From Prevotellaceae bacterium (GTDB taxonomy: Bacteria; Bacteroidota; Bacteroidia; Bacteroidales; Bacteroidaceae): a stretch of DNA of 42,979 bases. The stretch is from the NCBI GenBank assembly GCA_031262085.1, contig JAISIN010000029.1, forward strand, positions 1 through 42,979. Reading direction: 5' to 3'. The position numbers and the translations under genes are program-made. The notes under the pieces are model-generated. The model was not told the DNA's origin, made no database searches, and was given only the letters and a program-made list of their open reading frames with translations. Shown in pieces: positions 42,974 to 42,979 of the stretch (position 1 is the first letter of the stretch; every line of letters starts with the position of its first letter).

Positions 42974-42979
42974 TGTTTT

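Larger units (their letters stand above)
42731..42979. other. Intergenic tail to the window edge
   Basis: Apart from the second 22-bp array and the G9/9-bp tract, I see no gene here. Confidence 0.7.

Overview
The window looks like a chromosomal segment of a member of the Bacteroidales; I cannot fix the genus. The evidence is the repeated Bacteroidota-type promoter pattern (TTG about 19-20 bases before TAnnTTTG), the order ileS - DksA/TraR-like - lspA - DUF4296 lipoprotein, a lipidated TamA-type protein (TamL), DUF2339/DUF4153 membrane proteins and a CarboxypepD_reg-type outer-membrane receptor.

Layout. 1-955: end of an IS3-family element, cut by the window edge. 1071-4616: a large protein with an AlbA_2/Schlafen-like domain. 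4666-10033: ileS, a TraR/DksA-like gene, lspA and a DUF4296 lipoprotein gene. 9969-13137: a SpoU-type RNA methyltransferase (minus) divergent from tamL (plus). 13141-15575: DoxX and dxs (minus). 15752-18788: atpH-atpA-atpG, a partial F1 gene set without the other ATP synthase genes. 18857-22714: DUF2339 and DUF4153 membrane proteins. 22851-25274: a C-rich outer-membrane receptor gene. 25288-27357: an aldolase-family gene and an iron-type alcohol dehydrogenase gene (minus).

The accessory part runs from about 27.5 to 41.0 kb and is bounded by two copies of a 29-bp sequence in inverted orientation (27525-27553 and 40948-40976, one mismatch). Inside are a 13-unit, 22-bp-period tandem array and two gene blocks. 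Block A (28364-32964, AT-rich) encodes a TIR-like protein and a 1015-residue transglutaminase - protein kinase - TIR fusion. Block B (33086-40696) looks like one operon: a free RyR-domain protein, a two-TM RCK-type channel-like protein ending in its own RyR domain, a TIR + FGE-fold protein, a TPR-CHAT (caspase-like) protease, and a short broken secreted-protein gene. TIR, kinase, CHAT, RyR and RCK domains are those of bacterial conflict and signalling systems, so I read the island as one or two candidate defence or regulated-cell-death systems. That function is inference. The sequence upstream of the CHAT protease encodes an apparently intact signal-peptide core that is cut off from its start codon by an 8-base excess in a TAGA-type repeat.

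Right of the island, 41114-42730 encodes an AAA-type ATPase with a PD-(D/E)XK nuclease-like C-terminus. It is followed by a second 22-bp-period array of different sequence and a poly-G / 9-bp repeat tract at the window edge.
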